DNA of 64,000 nt, taken from positions 328,501 to 392,500 of the forward strand of contig NZ_CP026001.1 in NCBI RefSeq assembly GCF_003086775.1, written 5' to 3'. The notes below the pieces were generated by a model that had not been told where the DNA came from, did no database searches, and saw only the letters and a program-made list of their open reading frames with translations. Positions within the stretch are counted from its first letter, which is position 1, and each line of letters opens with the position of its first letter. Shown in pieces: positions 16,736 through 25,860 of the stretch. The position numbers and the translations under genes are program-made. The DNA is from Stenotrophomonas sp. ZAC14D1_NAIMI4_1 (lineage in GTDB: Bacteria; Pseudomonadota; Gammaproteobacteria; Xanthomonadales; Xanthomonadaceae).

Positions 16736-17986
16736 TTACTGCGCTTGTTTCTGTTGCACCTTGGCGCCATCGCGCAGGGTCTGCGGTGGGTTGACCACCA
16801 CCGGTTCACCCGCACTCACGCCCTTGAGGATCTGGCGGTCCTTGCCCATCGCCTGGCCGGCCTGCACGGTGCGCTGCTGCACGCGGTCGGCATCGCCCAG
16901 TACGAAGGCCACGCTGGCACCTTCGCGCTCGACCACGGCGGTGGCCGGCACGCGCACGCCCTGCGGCTTGCTGGCGGCGGCCTGCGGCTGCGCCTGCTCC
17001 AGGAAGCTGACCCGCACGCCCATCTCCGGCACGATGCGCGGGTCCTTCACCTTCAGTGCGACGCGCACCTTCACCGTCGCCTTGCCACGATCGGCGGTGG
17101 GGATGATGGCGATCACCTCGCCGGGGATCTTCCATTCCGGGTAGGCATTGAGCGTGGCTTCCACCGGCATCTTCGGCTGCACGCGGCCGATGAAGGCTTC
17201 GCCCACTTCCACTTCGATTTCCAGCGAATCCATGTCGACGATGGTGCCGATGCCGGTACGGGTGAAGCCGCCGCCGGCCGACAGCGGCGAGACGATCTCG
17301 CCCGGCTGCGCGGCCTTGGCGGTGACCACGCCGGAGAACGGCGCGCGCACGATGTTGTTGTCCACGCCGAGGTCGGCGATGGCGAGCTGGTCGCTGGCCA
17401 CCTTGACGTTGCGCTGGGCGGTATCCAGCTGTGCACGCACGCTGTCACGCTGGGCCACGGCCTGGTCGTACTGCGAACGCGAGACCAGCTGCTGGCCCAC
17501 CAGTGCCTGCAGGCGGCTGGCTTCGGCGGCGGCCTGGCGCTGCTGCGCCTGCAGGCCGGCCACCTGCGCACGCGCGGCCTGCACCTGCGACGCGGACAGG
17601 CTGCGCTGTGCATCGGCATCGATCGGGTCCAGCGTGGCCATGATCTGGCCGGCCTCCACCCGCATGCCTTCCTCGATCATCACCTCGCGCACCTTGCCGG
17701 TGATCTTGGCCGACACCGTGGCCATGCGCCGGGCCACCACGTAGCCACTGGCGTCGAGCACCGAACTGCTGGCACTTCCCTGCTGGATCGCCACCGCCGG
17801 TGCGGTCTCGACCTCAGGCGCCGGCTCGCGGCCGAACAGCAGGAAGGCGCCGCCGGCCAGCAGCAGCACGATGACGACCAGGGCGATCCACAGCCAGCGG
17901 CGGCCGCCCGGGCCATCCCCGGAGGACGGCGGCGGGTTCTTGCGGTCGATGCGGAGTTCCTTCAACAGCTCGGCAGAAGCGTTCAT
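16736..17986 (-). CDS. MacA-like periplasmic adaptor subunit
   Basis: A 416-residue membrane-fusion protein that would link the inner-membrane ABC exporter to an outer-membrane channel. It has a single anchor helix (residues 30-51), then lipoyl halves (about 72-110 and 212-250), an alpha-helical hairpin (about 120-205, rich in Gln/Ala coiled coil), and beta-barrel and membrane-proximal domains to the end. No outer-membrane channel gene lies in the operon, so a shared TolC-type protein is likely. It is the first gene of the operon; the divergent ABC/two-component operon starts about 200 bp away. Confidence 0.88.
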   Translation of the reverse strand: MNASAELLKELRIDRKNPPPSSGDGPGGRRWLWIALVVIVLLLAGGAFLLFGREPAPEVETAPAVAIQQGSASSSVLDASGYVVARRMATVSAKITGKVREVMIEEGMRVEAGQIMATLDPIDADAQRSLSASQVQAARAQVAGLQAQQRQAAAEASRLQALVGQQLVSRSQYDQAVAQRDSVRAQLDTAQRNVKVASDQLAIADLGVDNNIVRAPFSGVVTAKAAQPGEIVSPLSAGGGFTRTGIGTIVDMDSLEIEVEVGEAFIGRVQPKMPVEATLNAYPEWKIPGEVIAIIPTADRGKATVKVRVALKVKDPRIVPEMGVRVSFLEQAQPQAAASKPQGVRVPATAVVEREGASVAFVLGDADRVQQRTVQAGQAMGKDRQILKGVSAGEPVVVNPPQTLRDGAKVQQKQAQ

Positions 17987-18094
17987 TGCGTTCCATCACA
18001 GGCATTCGGGCGGATATGGCCGGAAGGGCGACAGCGGCGGTTCCGGTGGGCAAGCGTGCAGCACAGCATGCAGGTGGCACGGGGCGGGATGGCA

Positions 18095-18108
18095 GTGACA
18101 GCTGTCAC
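18095..18108. promoter_or_regulatory. Palindromic operator candidate GTGACAGCTGTCAC
   Basis: A perfect 14-bp palindrome in the intergenic space between the divergent MacA-like operon and the ABC-DesKR-like operon. It has the size and dyad symmetry expected for a dimeric LuxR/NarL-type response regulator, and such a regulator is encoded by the last gene of the rightward operon. Binding is inferred. Confidence 0.45.
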
Positions 18109-18190
18109 CCGATGGAGCTGACGGCGGCCACTGCGAAACGTGACCGGCGCGGCACAGGATGGCAACGTCCCCGCTACCGGTACCGCACCG

Positions 18191-19099
18191 ATGGATCCGA
18201 CCGCAGCCCCCACGACGGCCCCACTGGCCCGCCTGCACCAGGTGCAGGTGCATTACGCCGGCCATGCCGCGCTGCAGGGTATCGACCTGCAGGTGCGTGC
18301 CGGCCAGGTCCTGGCCCTGCTGGGCCGCAACGGTGCTGGCAAGAGTACCGCGATCAGCGTGCTGCTGGGCCTGCGCCGCGCCGATGCCGGGCAGGTTGAA
18401 CTGCTCGGTGGCGATCCGCAGCAGCGCGCCAGCCGCCTGGGGCTGGGCGTGATGCTGCAGAGCACCAGCCTGCCGCCGATGCTGCAGGTGGATGAGCTGG
18501 TGGCGCAGGCCAGTGCCTGCTACGCCGAGCCGATGCCGCTGGCGGAGGTACTGCAGCGCACCGGCCTGCAGGATCTGGCCCGCCGTCGCTATGGGCAGCT
18601 GTCCGGTGGCCAGCAGCGCACGGTGCAGTTCGCCATCGCGCTGTGCGGCCGCCCGCGCGTACTGTTCCTGGATGAGCCCACCACCGGCCTGGACATCCAG
18701 GCGCGGCAGGTGATGTGGCAGGCGATCCGGCAGCTGGTGGCCGAAGGCTGCGGCGTGCTGCTGACCACCCATTACCTGGAGGAAGCCGAAGCACTGGCAC
18801 AGCAGGTGGTGGTGCTGGAACAGGGCCGCGTGCTGGCCGATGCGCCGCTGGCCGAACTGCGCCTGGCCGACCGGCCGCGCCGCATCCGCTGCCGCAGCAG
18901 CCTGGCGGTGGAGGACGTGCAGCGCTGGCCGGGCGTGCAGCAGGTGCAGCGTGATGGCGCGCACCTGCACCTGTTGGCCAGCCCGGCCGAACCGGTGGTG
19001 GCCCGCCTGCTGGCCACCGATGCGCAGCTGCAGGAACTGGAAGTACAGGGCGCGGCGCTGGCCGACGCCTTCCTCGACATGACCCGGGAGGCTGCATGA
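18191..19099 (+). CDS. ABC-2-type exporter ATPase
   Basis: A 302-residue ATPase of the drug/lipid exporter (DrrA/YhaQ-like) class. It has Walker A GRNGAGKST, signature LSGGQQRTVQFA, Walker B VLFLDEP, TTGLD and TTHYLEEAEAL around the switch His. The last 90 residues form the small accessory domain usual for ABC-2 partners. The start is uncertain: ATG 18191 is used, while GTG 18140 in frame would add 17 low-complexity residues; neither has a strong ribosome site. It is the first gene of an operon with permease, kinase and regulator. Confidence 0.86.
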   Translation: MDPTAAPTTAPLARLHQVQVHYAGHAALQGIDLQVRAGQVLALLGRNGAGKSTAISVLLGLRRADAGQVELLGGDPQQRASRLGLGVMLQSTSLPPMLQVDELVAQASACYAEPMPLAEVLQRTGLQDLARRRYGQLSGGQQRTVQFAIALCGRPRVLFLDEPTTGLDIQARQVMWQAIRQLVAEGCGVLLTTHYLEEAEALAQQVVVLEQGRVLADAPLAELRLADRPRRIRCRSSLAVEDVQRWPGVQQVQRDGAHLHLLASPAEPVVARLLATDAQLQELEVQGAALADAFLDMTREAA

Positions 19100-19872
19100 A
19101 CACCGTGACCCGTTCCCTCGCTGCGCCGCGCCCGTCCATGCGTGCCGTCCTGCGCCCGTACATCGCCGAGTTGCAGGCCGAACTGCGCCGGGCCTGGCGC
19201 ACGCCGGCCTTCGCCGTGCCCTCGCTGCTGTTCCCGGTGCTGTTCTACCTGTTGTTCGGCGTGCTGCTGGGGCGTGGCCATGCGCCGCTGTACCTGCTGG
19301 CCACCTACTGTGTGTTCGGCGCGATGGCACCGGCCCTGTTCGGCTTCGGCGTGCAGTTGGCGCTGGACCGCGAGGGTGGCCTGCTGACCCTGAAGCGCGC
19401 GCTGCCGATGCCGGCCGCAGCGCCCCTGCTGGCGCGGCTGGCGATGGCGGTGCTGTTTGCGCTGCTGGTGGCCGGGCTGCTGGTCACCGTGGCCTGCACC
19501 CTGGGCGGCGTGCATCTGCAGGCGCAGCAGATCCTGCAGCTGCTGGCGGTGGCGGCACTGGCAGCGCTGCCGCTGGGCGCCATCGGCCTGCTGATCGGCA
19601 GCCATGCCAGTGCCAGCGCGGCACCGGCGATGGTCAACCTGGTGTACCTGCCGCTGGCCCTGTTGTCGGGGCTGTGGCTGCCGCTGTCGGCGCTGCCGAA
19701 GCTGTTTTCCACGATGGCACCGCTGTGGCCGACCTGGCACCTGGCCCAGCTGGCACTGCCCGTGGTGGGGCAGCCAGCGGTGGGCAGCATCGCCGGGCAT
19801 CTGCTGGTGCTGCTGGGCGTGACCGTGGCGGCGCTGCTGCTGGCGCGCCGTCGCCTGCGCCGGGTCGGCTGA
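19096..19872 (+). CDS. ABC-2-type permease
   Basis: A 258-residue membrane subunit with about six helices (from residue 35 onward) and the ABC-2 layout, ending in an Arg-rich tail. Its ATG overlaps the ATPase stop (ATGA), showing translational coupling. Membrane partner of the exporter at 18191-19099. The cargo is unknown; the same operon encodes a membrane-sensing-type kinase, which suggests drug or envelope-stress export. Confidence 0.84.
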   Translation: MNTVTRSLAAPRPSMRAVLRPYIAELQAELRRAWRTPAFAVPSLLFPVLFYLLFGVLLGRGHAPLYLLATYCVFGAMAPALFGFGVQLALDREGGLLTLKRALPMPAAAPLLARLAMAVLFALLVAGLLVTVACTLGGVHLQAQQILQLLAVAALAALPLGAIGLLIGSHASASAAPAMVNLVYLPLALLSGLWLPLSALPKLFSTMAPLWPTWHLAQLALPVVGQPAVGSIAGHLLVLLGVTVAALLLARRRLRRVG

Positions 19873-19878
19873 ACTGGC

Positions 19879-21093
19879 ATGATCGGCAGCGAACGTTCCC
19901 GCCTGGATCCGCCCGTGCCATCGAACCGGCTTGCGTCGCTGCTGCGCCCCGCGCCGGATTCGGCCGTGGCCGACCTGCTGCGGCGGGGCAAATCGCCGTG
20001 GAGCGGTGCGATCCACCTGCTCTGGTCGGTGTGGATCTTCCTCACCCCCGCGCTGGGCAATGGCTTCACCCTGCGCTGGCTGTTCCTCACGTTGGCCAGC
20101 TATCCGCTGTTCCTGCTGCTGTATGCGCGGGTGATGCTGGCGCCGCGCCACCACGGCCCACGCTATGCGCTGGCGATGGTCGCGATGTCGCTGGTGCTGC
20201 TGCCCTGGTATCCGTCCGGCCTGAGCTACTTCGTGTTCGGCTGCGTGATGATGCGCATGAGCGGGCGCAGTGGCTGGTGGATGTACCTGCTGCAGCTGAC
20301 CGCGCTGAACATCGTGTTCTGCGCCGCCGCGCTGTACTTCGGCTACCCGTGGCAGGCGCTGGTGTGGATGCCGGCGGTGTCCTTCATTGTTGGCCTGGTG
20401 GTGAACGTGGAGGCGTTGAGCCAGCAGCGCGACGTGGCCTTGCAGCTGTCGCAGGAGGAAGTGCGGCGGCTGGCCACCACCGCCGAGCGCGAGCGCATCG
20501 GCCGCGACCTGCACGATCTGCTGGGCCACACACTGTCGCTGATCACGCTGAAGCTGGAACTGGCGCGCAAGCTGTACGACCGCGATGACGCGCGTGCGCG
20601 GCAGGAGATCGGCGAGGCCGAGGCCATTGCCCGCGAAGCGCTGGCGCAGGTGCGCAGCGCGGTTACCGGCATCCGCGCCAGCGATCTGGCCGGCGAGCTG
20701 GCCTCGGCGCGGCTGCTGCTGGAATGCCAGCAGGTGCACCTGCACTACACGGTGCCGCCGCCGATGCCGGTGGAGGTGGAGCGCGGCCTGGCGCTGGTGC
20801 TGCGCGAGGCGGCCACCAACATCGTGCGCCATGCGCAGGCGACCCAGGCACGGGTGGAGTTCATGCAGGAAGGACGGCAGCTGGTGATGCAGATACGCGA
20901 TGACGGACGGGGTGGCCTGCAGGCCGAGGGCAACGGCATGTGCGGCATGCGCGAGCGCGTGGCCGCGCTGGGCGGCCAGTTGCAGGTGCAGTCGGGCAAG
21001 GGCGAGGGCACGCTGCTGACCCTGCGCGTGCCGCTGGCGGCGGCCACCACGCCGGTCCCGCCGGCGTCGCTGGCACAGGGCGGTGCGGCATGA
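19879..21093 (+). CDS. DesK-like sensor histidine kinase
   Basis: A 404-residue kinase with about five or six N-terminal helices (residues 42-178), a HisKA_3 dimerisation domain with the phospho-acceptor His212 (GRDLHDLLGH), and a HATPase end (LREAATNIVRHA; DDGRGG; GMCGMRERVAALGG). The membrane-embedded sensor without a large extracellular domain is typical of DesK, which senses membrane thickness or fluidity, and of drug-responsive relatives. It lies six bases after the permease gene and overlaps the regulator gene by four bases. Confidence 0.88.
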   Translation: MIGSERSRLDPPVPSNRLASLLRPAPDSAVADLLRRGKSPWSGAIHLLWSVWIFLTPALGNGFTLRWLFLTLASYPLFLLLYARVMLAPRHHGPRYALAMVAMSLVLLPWYPSGLSYFVFGCVMMRMSGRSGWWMYLLQLTALNIVFCAAALYFGYPWQALVWMPAVSFIVGLVVNVEALSQQRDVALQLSQEEVRRLATTAERERIGRDLHDLLGHTLSLITLKLELARKLYDRDDARARQEIGEAEAIAREALAQVRSAVTGIRASDLAGELASARLLLECQQVHLHYTVPPPMPVEVERGLALVLREAATNIVRHAQATQARVEFMQEGRQLVMQIRDDGRGGLQAEGNGMCGMRERVAALGGQLQVQSGKGEGTLLTLRVPLAAATTPVPPASLAQGGAA

Positions 21094-21692
21094 TCCGCAT
21101 CCTGCTGGCCGAGGACCAGGCGATGGTGCGCGGCGCGCTGTCGGCGCTGCTGGGCCTGGAACCGGACATCGAGGTGCTGGGCAGCGCTGCCGATGGCGAG
21201 GCGGCCTGGCGCATGCTGCAGCAGCTGCAGCCGGACATCCTGGTGACCGACATCGAGATGCCCGGCCTGACCGGCCTGGAGCTGGCCCAGCGCATTGCCC
21301 GCCACGAACTGCCGATCAAGGTAGTCATCGTCACCACCTTCGCCCGCGCCGGTTTCCTGCGCCGCGCGCTGGAAGCGGGGGTGCTGGGCTACCTGTTGAA
21401 GGACGCCCCGGCGGAGAACCTGGCCGACGCGTTGCGCAAGGTGCAGCAGGGCATCCGCGCGATCGACCCGCAGCTGGCGATGGATGCATGGTCGCAGGCC
21501 GACCCGCTGACCGACCGCGAGCGGCGCGTGCTGCGCCTGGCCGGCGAAGGCCGCACCGCCAGCGAGATTGCCGAGCAGCTGGGCTTGTCGCACGGCACCG
21601 TGCGCAATTACCTGTCCGAATGCATCGGCAAGCTGGGCGTGGCCAACCGCATCGAGGCGTACCGGCTGGCCCGGCAGAAGGGCTGGTTGTAG
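21090..21692 (+). CDS. DesR-like NarL/LuxR response regulator
   Basis: A 200-residue regulator with a receiver domain (Asp54 as phosphorylation site, Lys104) and a LuxR-type helix-turn-helix (about 138-195; LTDRERRVLRLAGEGRTASEIAEQLGLS). The ATG at 21090 overlaps the kinase stop as ATGA. It is probably phosphorylated by the kinase just upstream and may act on the operon promoter, where a 14-bp palindrome at 18095 is a candidate site. Confidence 0.9.
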   Translation: MIRILLAEDQAMVRGALSALLGLEPDIEVLGSAADGEAAWRMLQQLQPDILVTDIEMPGLTGLELAQRIARHELPIKVVIVTTFARAGFLRRALEAGVLGYLLKDAPAENLADALRKVQQGIRAIDPQLAMDAWSQADPLTDRERRVLRLAGEGRTASEIAEQLGLSHGTVRNYLSECIGKLGVANRIEAYRLARQKGWL

Positions 21693-21707
21693 GCGCGCGA
21701 TGCGCCG

Positions 21708-21802
21708 GTAGCGCCGGGCCATGCCCGGCGAGCGAAGTGGCCGCCCTTGACCTGCACCTGCACATGCGACGAAACGATCCGCCGGGCGTGGCCCGGCGCT
21801 AC
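21708..21802. repeat. Inverted SMAG pair
   Basis: Two GTAG-headed elements of the GTAGCGCCGGGC type face each other at 21708-21731 and 21780-21802, between the convergent regulator gene and cytochrome b561 gene. They probably serve as a bidirectional transcript end. Confidence 0.85.
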
Positions 21803-21818
21803 CAGTTCGCGGCCCGGC

Positions 21819-22355
21819 TCAATCCTTTCCGCGCGCCATCGCCTGGAACACGCCATCGCGGCGCACCCACAGGTGGAACAGCGCCGCGCCCACGTGCATC
21901 AGCACCGTGGCGAACAACACATACGCCAGCAGGCTGTGCGCGTTGCGCAGGGCCGCATACAGCGCCGGGGTGTGCGGCACGATCGGCGGCAGGTGCACGC
22001 CGCCCCACAGGGTGATCGGGTAGCCGCCGGCCGAAAGCATCGCCCAGCCGATCAGCGGCATCGCCAGCATCAGCCCGTACAGCATCCAGTGCGATGCCTT
22101 GGCCGCCAGCGCCTGCCACACCGGCAGGTCCGCCGGCAGCGGCGGCGGGCGATGGCGCAGGCGGTTGTACAGGCGCAGCAGCACCAGCACGAGGATGGCG
22201 ATGCCCAGTGGGCGGTGCAGGTCGACCAGCATCGGCCGCAGGTGCAGCGATGCGACCATGGTGACGCCGACGAACAGCATCGCCAGGATCATCACCGCCA
22301 TGGTCCAGTGCAGGATGCGCGCGAGCAGGTTGAAGTGGCCGTTGCCGGTACTCAT
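21819..22355 (-). CDS. Cytochrome b561 family protein
   Basis: A 178-residue four-helix membrane cytochrome b. Histidines expected to hold two haems sit in helix starts: HW at 16-17, HRP near 47, HWMLY near 89 and HSLLAYVLFATVLMH near 140-155. It would move electrons across or within the inner membrane. It overlaps the preceding catalase-like gene by four bases (ATGA), so the two products are probably made in fixed ratio and work together in peroxide or quinone chemistry. Confidence 0.87.
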   Translation of the reverse strand: MSTGNGHFNLLARILHWTMAVMILAMLFVGVTMVASLHLRPMLVDLHRPLGIAILVLVLLRLYNRLRHRPPPLPADLPVWQALAAKASHWMLYGLMLAMPLIGWAMLSAGGYPITLWGGVHLPPIVPHTPALYAALRNAHSLLAYVLFATVLMHVGAALFHLWVRRDGVFQAMARGKD

Positions 22356-23458
22356 CGTGCGGCCTCCTTCTTCGGTTGTTCGACGTTGCCGGCGGCGCGT
22401 TCGCGTTCGCGGCGGTTGAAGGACTGCGAGTACACGGCCGAGCGCGCGGCCAGGATCGGGTCGTCACTGCCGCGCACGCCGCTGGGCAGGATCAACGGGT
22501 CGAAGTTGATCTGGCCGCAGGCGCCTTCCTCCTGCGATTGCATGCGGTCCAGGCTGAGCACGCCGGCCACCACCTGGTCGCGCGTGTCCGGCCATGGCGT
22601 GGACGGATCGTCGATGGCATCGCCGGGCGCGGCGGTGCTGACCACCAGGTTCCACTGCACCGGGCCCTTGGCCAGGCGCTGCTGCAGTTCCTGGCTGAGG
22701 AAATCGACGCTGGCCTGCTTGCGCGTGTCCGCATCCATCTCCACCACCGGCGCCAGCGGCTGCCAGCGCCAGCGCACCGCGCGCTTCTGTCCCTGCGCGT
22801 TGGTGAACCAGAAACTGTTGACGCTGTTGTAGGTGGTGTCGGCCCAGCTGCTGGTCCACGGCGCAGTCTTCGCCCATTGCTGGAAGGCCTGCGCACTGGG
22901 GTATTTGGCCAGCACGGCGGCCATCTTCTGCGGGTCGGGCTTGCCGGTGGCCGGGTCGGGGATGGACGCGCGGGTCTGCTCGTAGAACGCCTCGGCGTCG
23001 GGCACCGCGAAGAACGGGAAGCTGTTCATCGCCATCCGCCATTCCTGGCCATCGTCGCTGACCATCTGCACGGCCATGCTGCGCACGCGGGCGGTGTTGT
23101 CGGCGCCGTACGGGTCGCCGCCACCGATCGACAGGCGGCCCATCACCGGCACGCGGGCCTGGGAGAACACCCGCGCGCTGGACAGGGTGGGTGCCTGCGC
23201 GCTGGGTTCGAACCAGCCGCTCACGCAGATGCCCTTGCTGTGCGCGCGGCGGAAGCCCGGGTGGGCCGGGCCGGTGGCTTCGATGGTGTCGGTGAAGCGC
23301 TGCGCGGTGAGGCGGTTGCCGATCCAGCCGGCCAGCCAGGCGAACGCCAACGCGACGCCGCCCAGGATCAAGGCGATCAGGGCGATCCAGGGCAACGGGG
23401 AATTGGCGCGCGGTGCGCCGGGCGTCTGGCCGGCGCGGGTGTAGCGGAAGAGCGACAT
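22352..23458 (-). CDS. SrpA-like catalase-related protein, membrane anchored
   Basis: A 368-residue haem protein of the mini-catalase/SrpA type. It has a single N-terminal helix (about residues 27-48), so the haem domain faces the periplasm. Catalase landmarks remain: a distal His in RRAHSKGICVSGWF, an Asn in MNSFPFFAVPD, and a proximal RxxxY (RSAVY) near the C-terminus. It is much shorter than true catalases and lacks their C-terminal parts; a peroxidase role is likelier than high-rate catalase. ATG 23458 has AGGA upstream. Translationally coupled to cytochrome b561. Confidence 0.85.
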   Translation of the reverse strand: MSLFRYTRAGQTPGAPRANSPLPWIALIALILGGVALAFAWLAGWIGNRLTAQRFTDTIEATGPAHPGFRRAHSKGICVSGWFEPSAQAPTLSSARVFSQARVPVMGRLSIGGGDPYGADNTARVRSMAVQMVSDDGQEWRMAMNSFPFFAVPDAEAFYEQTRASIPDPATGKPDPQKMAAVLAKYPSAQAFQQWAKTAPWTSSWADTTYNSVNSFWFTNAQGQKRAVRWRWQPLAPVVEMDADTRKQASVDFLSQELQQRLAKGPVQWNLVVSTAAPGDAIDDPSTPWPDTRDQVVAGVLSLDRMQSQEEGACGQINFDPLILPSGVRGSDDPILAARSAVYSQSFNRRERERAAGNVEQPKKEAAR

Positions 23459-23581
23459 GGTCGGGTTCCTGCCTTCACAGATCGTGTGGGTGGTCGACCC
23501 GCACATCCTCGCAGAACCCGGCCGGGGCCGAAATTCAATTTTTCGTCAGATTTGCCAGCCCCGGCCCCGGCCCCGGCAGCG

Positions 23582-23668
23582 GTAGAGTCGACCGTTGGTC
23601 GACTGCTCTCCGACCGGCCCTGGAAAATCCCGCGCTGCGCGCGACAGTCGACTGACAGTCGACTCTAC
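23582..23668. repeat. Inverted SMAG pair
   Basis: GTAGAGTCGACC-type elements at 23582-23604 and, inverted, 23646-23668. They separate the aminopeptidase gene from the upstream end of the catalase-like gene. The same subtype occurs at 1595-1681. Confidence 0.88.
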
Positions 23669-23735
23669 CGTGGAGCGCGTGCCGCCGCCCCGCCGCCTCA
23701 CCGGCCAGGCCGGTGGGGCAGGGGAGCGCGCAGGC

Positions 23736-25103
23736 TCAGGCGTACCGCGCTTTCAGCATCGCCCAGGCCGAACGCAGGGCCAGGGCCTCGCCACCGGCCG
23801 GACGGCCCGGGCGTTCGCCGTCGTTCCAGGCGTACACGTCCAGGTGTGCCCAGCGCTGGTCGTTTTCCAGGAAACGTTCCAGGTACAGCGCGGCGGTCAC
23901 CGAGCCGGCCATGCGCGAGCCGGCATTGGCCAGGTCGGCCACGCCGCTGCTCAGGTAACGCAGGTACGGGCGCCACAGCGGCATGCGCCACACCGGGTCG
24001 CGGGTCTCATCGCCGGCCTGCAGCCACTGCTGGGCCACCGTGTCGTCATTGCTGAACAGCGCCGGCAGGTCCGGGCCCAGGGCAATGCGCGCCGCACCGG
24101 TGAGGGTGGCGAAATCCAGCACCAGGTCGGGCTTCTGCTCGCCGGCGAAGGTCAGCGCGTCGCACAGGACCAGGCGGCCTTCGGCGTCGGTGTTGTCGAT
24201 CTCGATGCTCAGGCCCTTGCGCGTGGCGATGATCTCGCCCGGACGGAAGGCATCGGGGCCGATTGCATTTTCCACCGCCGAAATCAGCAGGGTCAGGCGC
24301 ACCGGCAGCTGCTGGGCCATCACCAGCCCGGCCAAAGCCAGTGCGTGGGCGGCGCCGCCCATGTCCTTCTTCATGTTGCGCATGCCGTCGGCCGGCTTGA
24401 TGTCCAGGCCGCCGGTGTCGAAGCAGACGCCCTTGCCGACCAGCGCCAGCGCCGGGTCGCTGTCCTTGCCCCAGCGCAGCACGATCAGGCGCGGCGCACG
24501 GTGCGAGGCACGGCCCACCGCATGGATGGCCGGGAAGTTCTGCTTCAGCAGTTCATCGCCGGTGATCGCTTCGACCTGCGCGCCATGGGTGTCGGCCAGC
24601 GCACGCGCGGCGTCTTCCAGCTGCTGCGGGCCCATGTCTTCGGTCGGGGTGTTGACCCAGTCGCGCACGCGCAGGCTGGCGGCGATCAGGTCGGCCACTT
24701 CCGCGCCGGGGCTGGCCAGCAGCTGCGCCGGTGCACGGTTGCGCTTGCGGTAACGGTCGAAGCGGTAGCTGCCCAGGCCCCAGCCCAGCTGCAGCAGCGC
24801 CTGTTCGGCGGCCGGCAGTTCGGTGGCCAGCTGCCACACGCTGCCTTCAGGCAGGGCGTGCGGGGCATGTGCATAGGCGTAGGCATCGGCGCGGTCGCCC
24901 ACCCCGATCACCGCACCGGCCAGGCCATTCTCGCCGGGCAGCAGGGCCACGCTGTGGGCGCTGGCGGTGAAGCCCTGTGCGTCCAGCCACGCCTGCTGGG
25001 CAGCCGGCTGGGCGGCCTTCCAGCGTGCGAACTGGTCGCGGTCCAGCACGTGCAGCGGCAGTGCGGCGGTGGCAGTGGCGGTGAAGCCGATGATCTCGCT
25101 CAT
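23736..25103 (-). CDS. M17 leucyl aminopeptidase family protein
   Basis: A 455-residue cytosolic dinuclear-metal aminopeptidase, PepB/PepA-like. The catalytic C-terminal half carries KGVCFDTGGLDIKPADGMRNMKKDMGG (metal-binding Lys/Asp) and the family signature NTDAEGRL. The N-terminal half (to about residue 140) is the variable regulatory domain. It starts four bases after the stop of a HAD phosphatase gene, with GGAGT upstream, so the two form an operon. It would release N-terminal residues from peptides during turnover. Confidence 0.9.
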   Translation of the reverse strand: MSEIIGFTATATAALPLHVLDRDQFARWKAAQPAAQQAWLDAQGFTASAHSVALLPGENGLAGAVIGVGDRADAYAYAHAPHALPEGSVWQLATELPAAEQALLQLGWGLGSYRFDRYRKRNRAPAQLLASPGAEVADLIAASLRVRDWVNTPTEDMGPQQLEDAARALADTHGAQVEAITGDELLKQNFPAIHAVGRASHRAPRLIVLRWGKDSDPALALVGKGVCFDTGGLDIKPADGMRNMKKDMGGAAHALALAGLVMAQQLPVRLTLLISAVENAIGPDAFRPGEIIATRKGLSIEIDNTDAEGRLVLCDALTFAGEQKPDLVLDFATLTGAARIALGPDLPALFSNDDTVAQQWLQAGDETRDPVWRMPLWRPYLRYLSSGVADLANAGSRMAGSVTAALYLERFLENDQRWAHLDVYAWNDGERPGRPAGGEALALRSAWAMLKARYA

Positions 25104-25106
25104 GCG

Positions 25107-25829
25107 TCAGTTACTCCGGTGTTCGTCGGCGGCATCAAGGTTGGCGTCCAACCAGTCGGCCAGGCCGGTAAGGGTGTCGAACTGCAGGTCCGGCTGCAGC
25201 TGCGGATGGGTCCAGGTGGCGGCGTCGCGGTTGATCCAGCAACCGCGCAGGCCAGCGGCGATCGCCCCGGCCACGTCCATCTCGACATGGTCGCCCACGT
25301 GCAGCACCTGCGCCGGGGCCACGCCCAGGCGCTCGCAGGCGGCATGGAAGATGCTGGCCTCCGGCTTGGCCGCGCCGTGTTCGCGCGCGCCCAGCTGGAA
25401 GGCGAAAAGATGCGACAGGCCGATCCGCTCCAGGTCGGCGTTGCCGTTGCTCAGCGCTGCGACCGGCACCCGCGCGGCGATGCGCGCCAGCGCCTCCAGC
25501 GCGTCGGGGTAGTACTCGACCTGGTTGCGCGCGGCATAGAACACTTCGTAGGCCGGCTCCAGCAGCTCCAGGCTGGCGCCGCTGTTCTGCAGCGCCTCCT
25601 GGATCGTCAGCCGGCGCAATGCGCTCAGGTCGAAGTGCAGGTGCGGGTTGTCGCGGAAGGAGCGCTCGCGCAGTTCGCGCATCGCCGCCACCGGGTACAT
25701 GGCAGCGGTGGCGGGACTGTGCTCGCACATCCATTCGTGCAGGACCACGTCGATGCGGGCGCCGATCGGCGCGAACGGCCACAGCGTGTCGTCGAGGTCG
25801 AGGGTGATGGCTTGGACTGGAAATTTCAC
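25107..25829 (-). CDS. HAD family hydrolase, YigB-like
   Basis: A 240-residue HAD phosphatase with all four motifs: DLDDTLW (residues 10-16, nucleophile Asp), SNGN, a Lys in AAKPEASIF, and GDHVEMD. The helical cap between about 20 and 100 is of the subfamily I type. In related bacteria YigB-type enzymes hydrolyse FMN and other phosphates; the substrate here is not determined. First gene of a two-gene operon with the M17 aminopeptidase. Confidence 0.85.
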   Translation of the reverse strand: MKFPVQAITLDLDDTLWPFAPIGARIDVVLHEWMCEHSPATAAMYPVAAMRELRERSFRDNPHLHFDLSALRRLTIQEALQNSGASLELLEPAYEVFYAARNQVEYYPDALEALARIAARVPVAALSNGNADLERIGLSHLFAFQLGAREHGAAKPEASIFHAACERLGVAPAQVLHVGDHVEMDVAGAIAAGLRGCWINRDAATWTHPQLQPDLQFDTLTGLADWLDANLDAADEHRSN

Positions 25830-25860
25830 CCGGCCATTCTACGCCTGCCCGCCGGGGCTT

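Noticed and set aside
23205..23217. GGTTCGAACC-like string resembling a tRNA T-arm
   Set aside because: It lies inside the catalase-like gene, encoding Trp-Phe-Glu-Pro, and no cloverleaf can be built around it.
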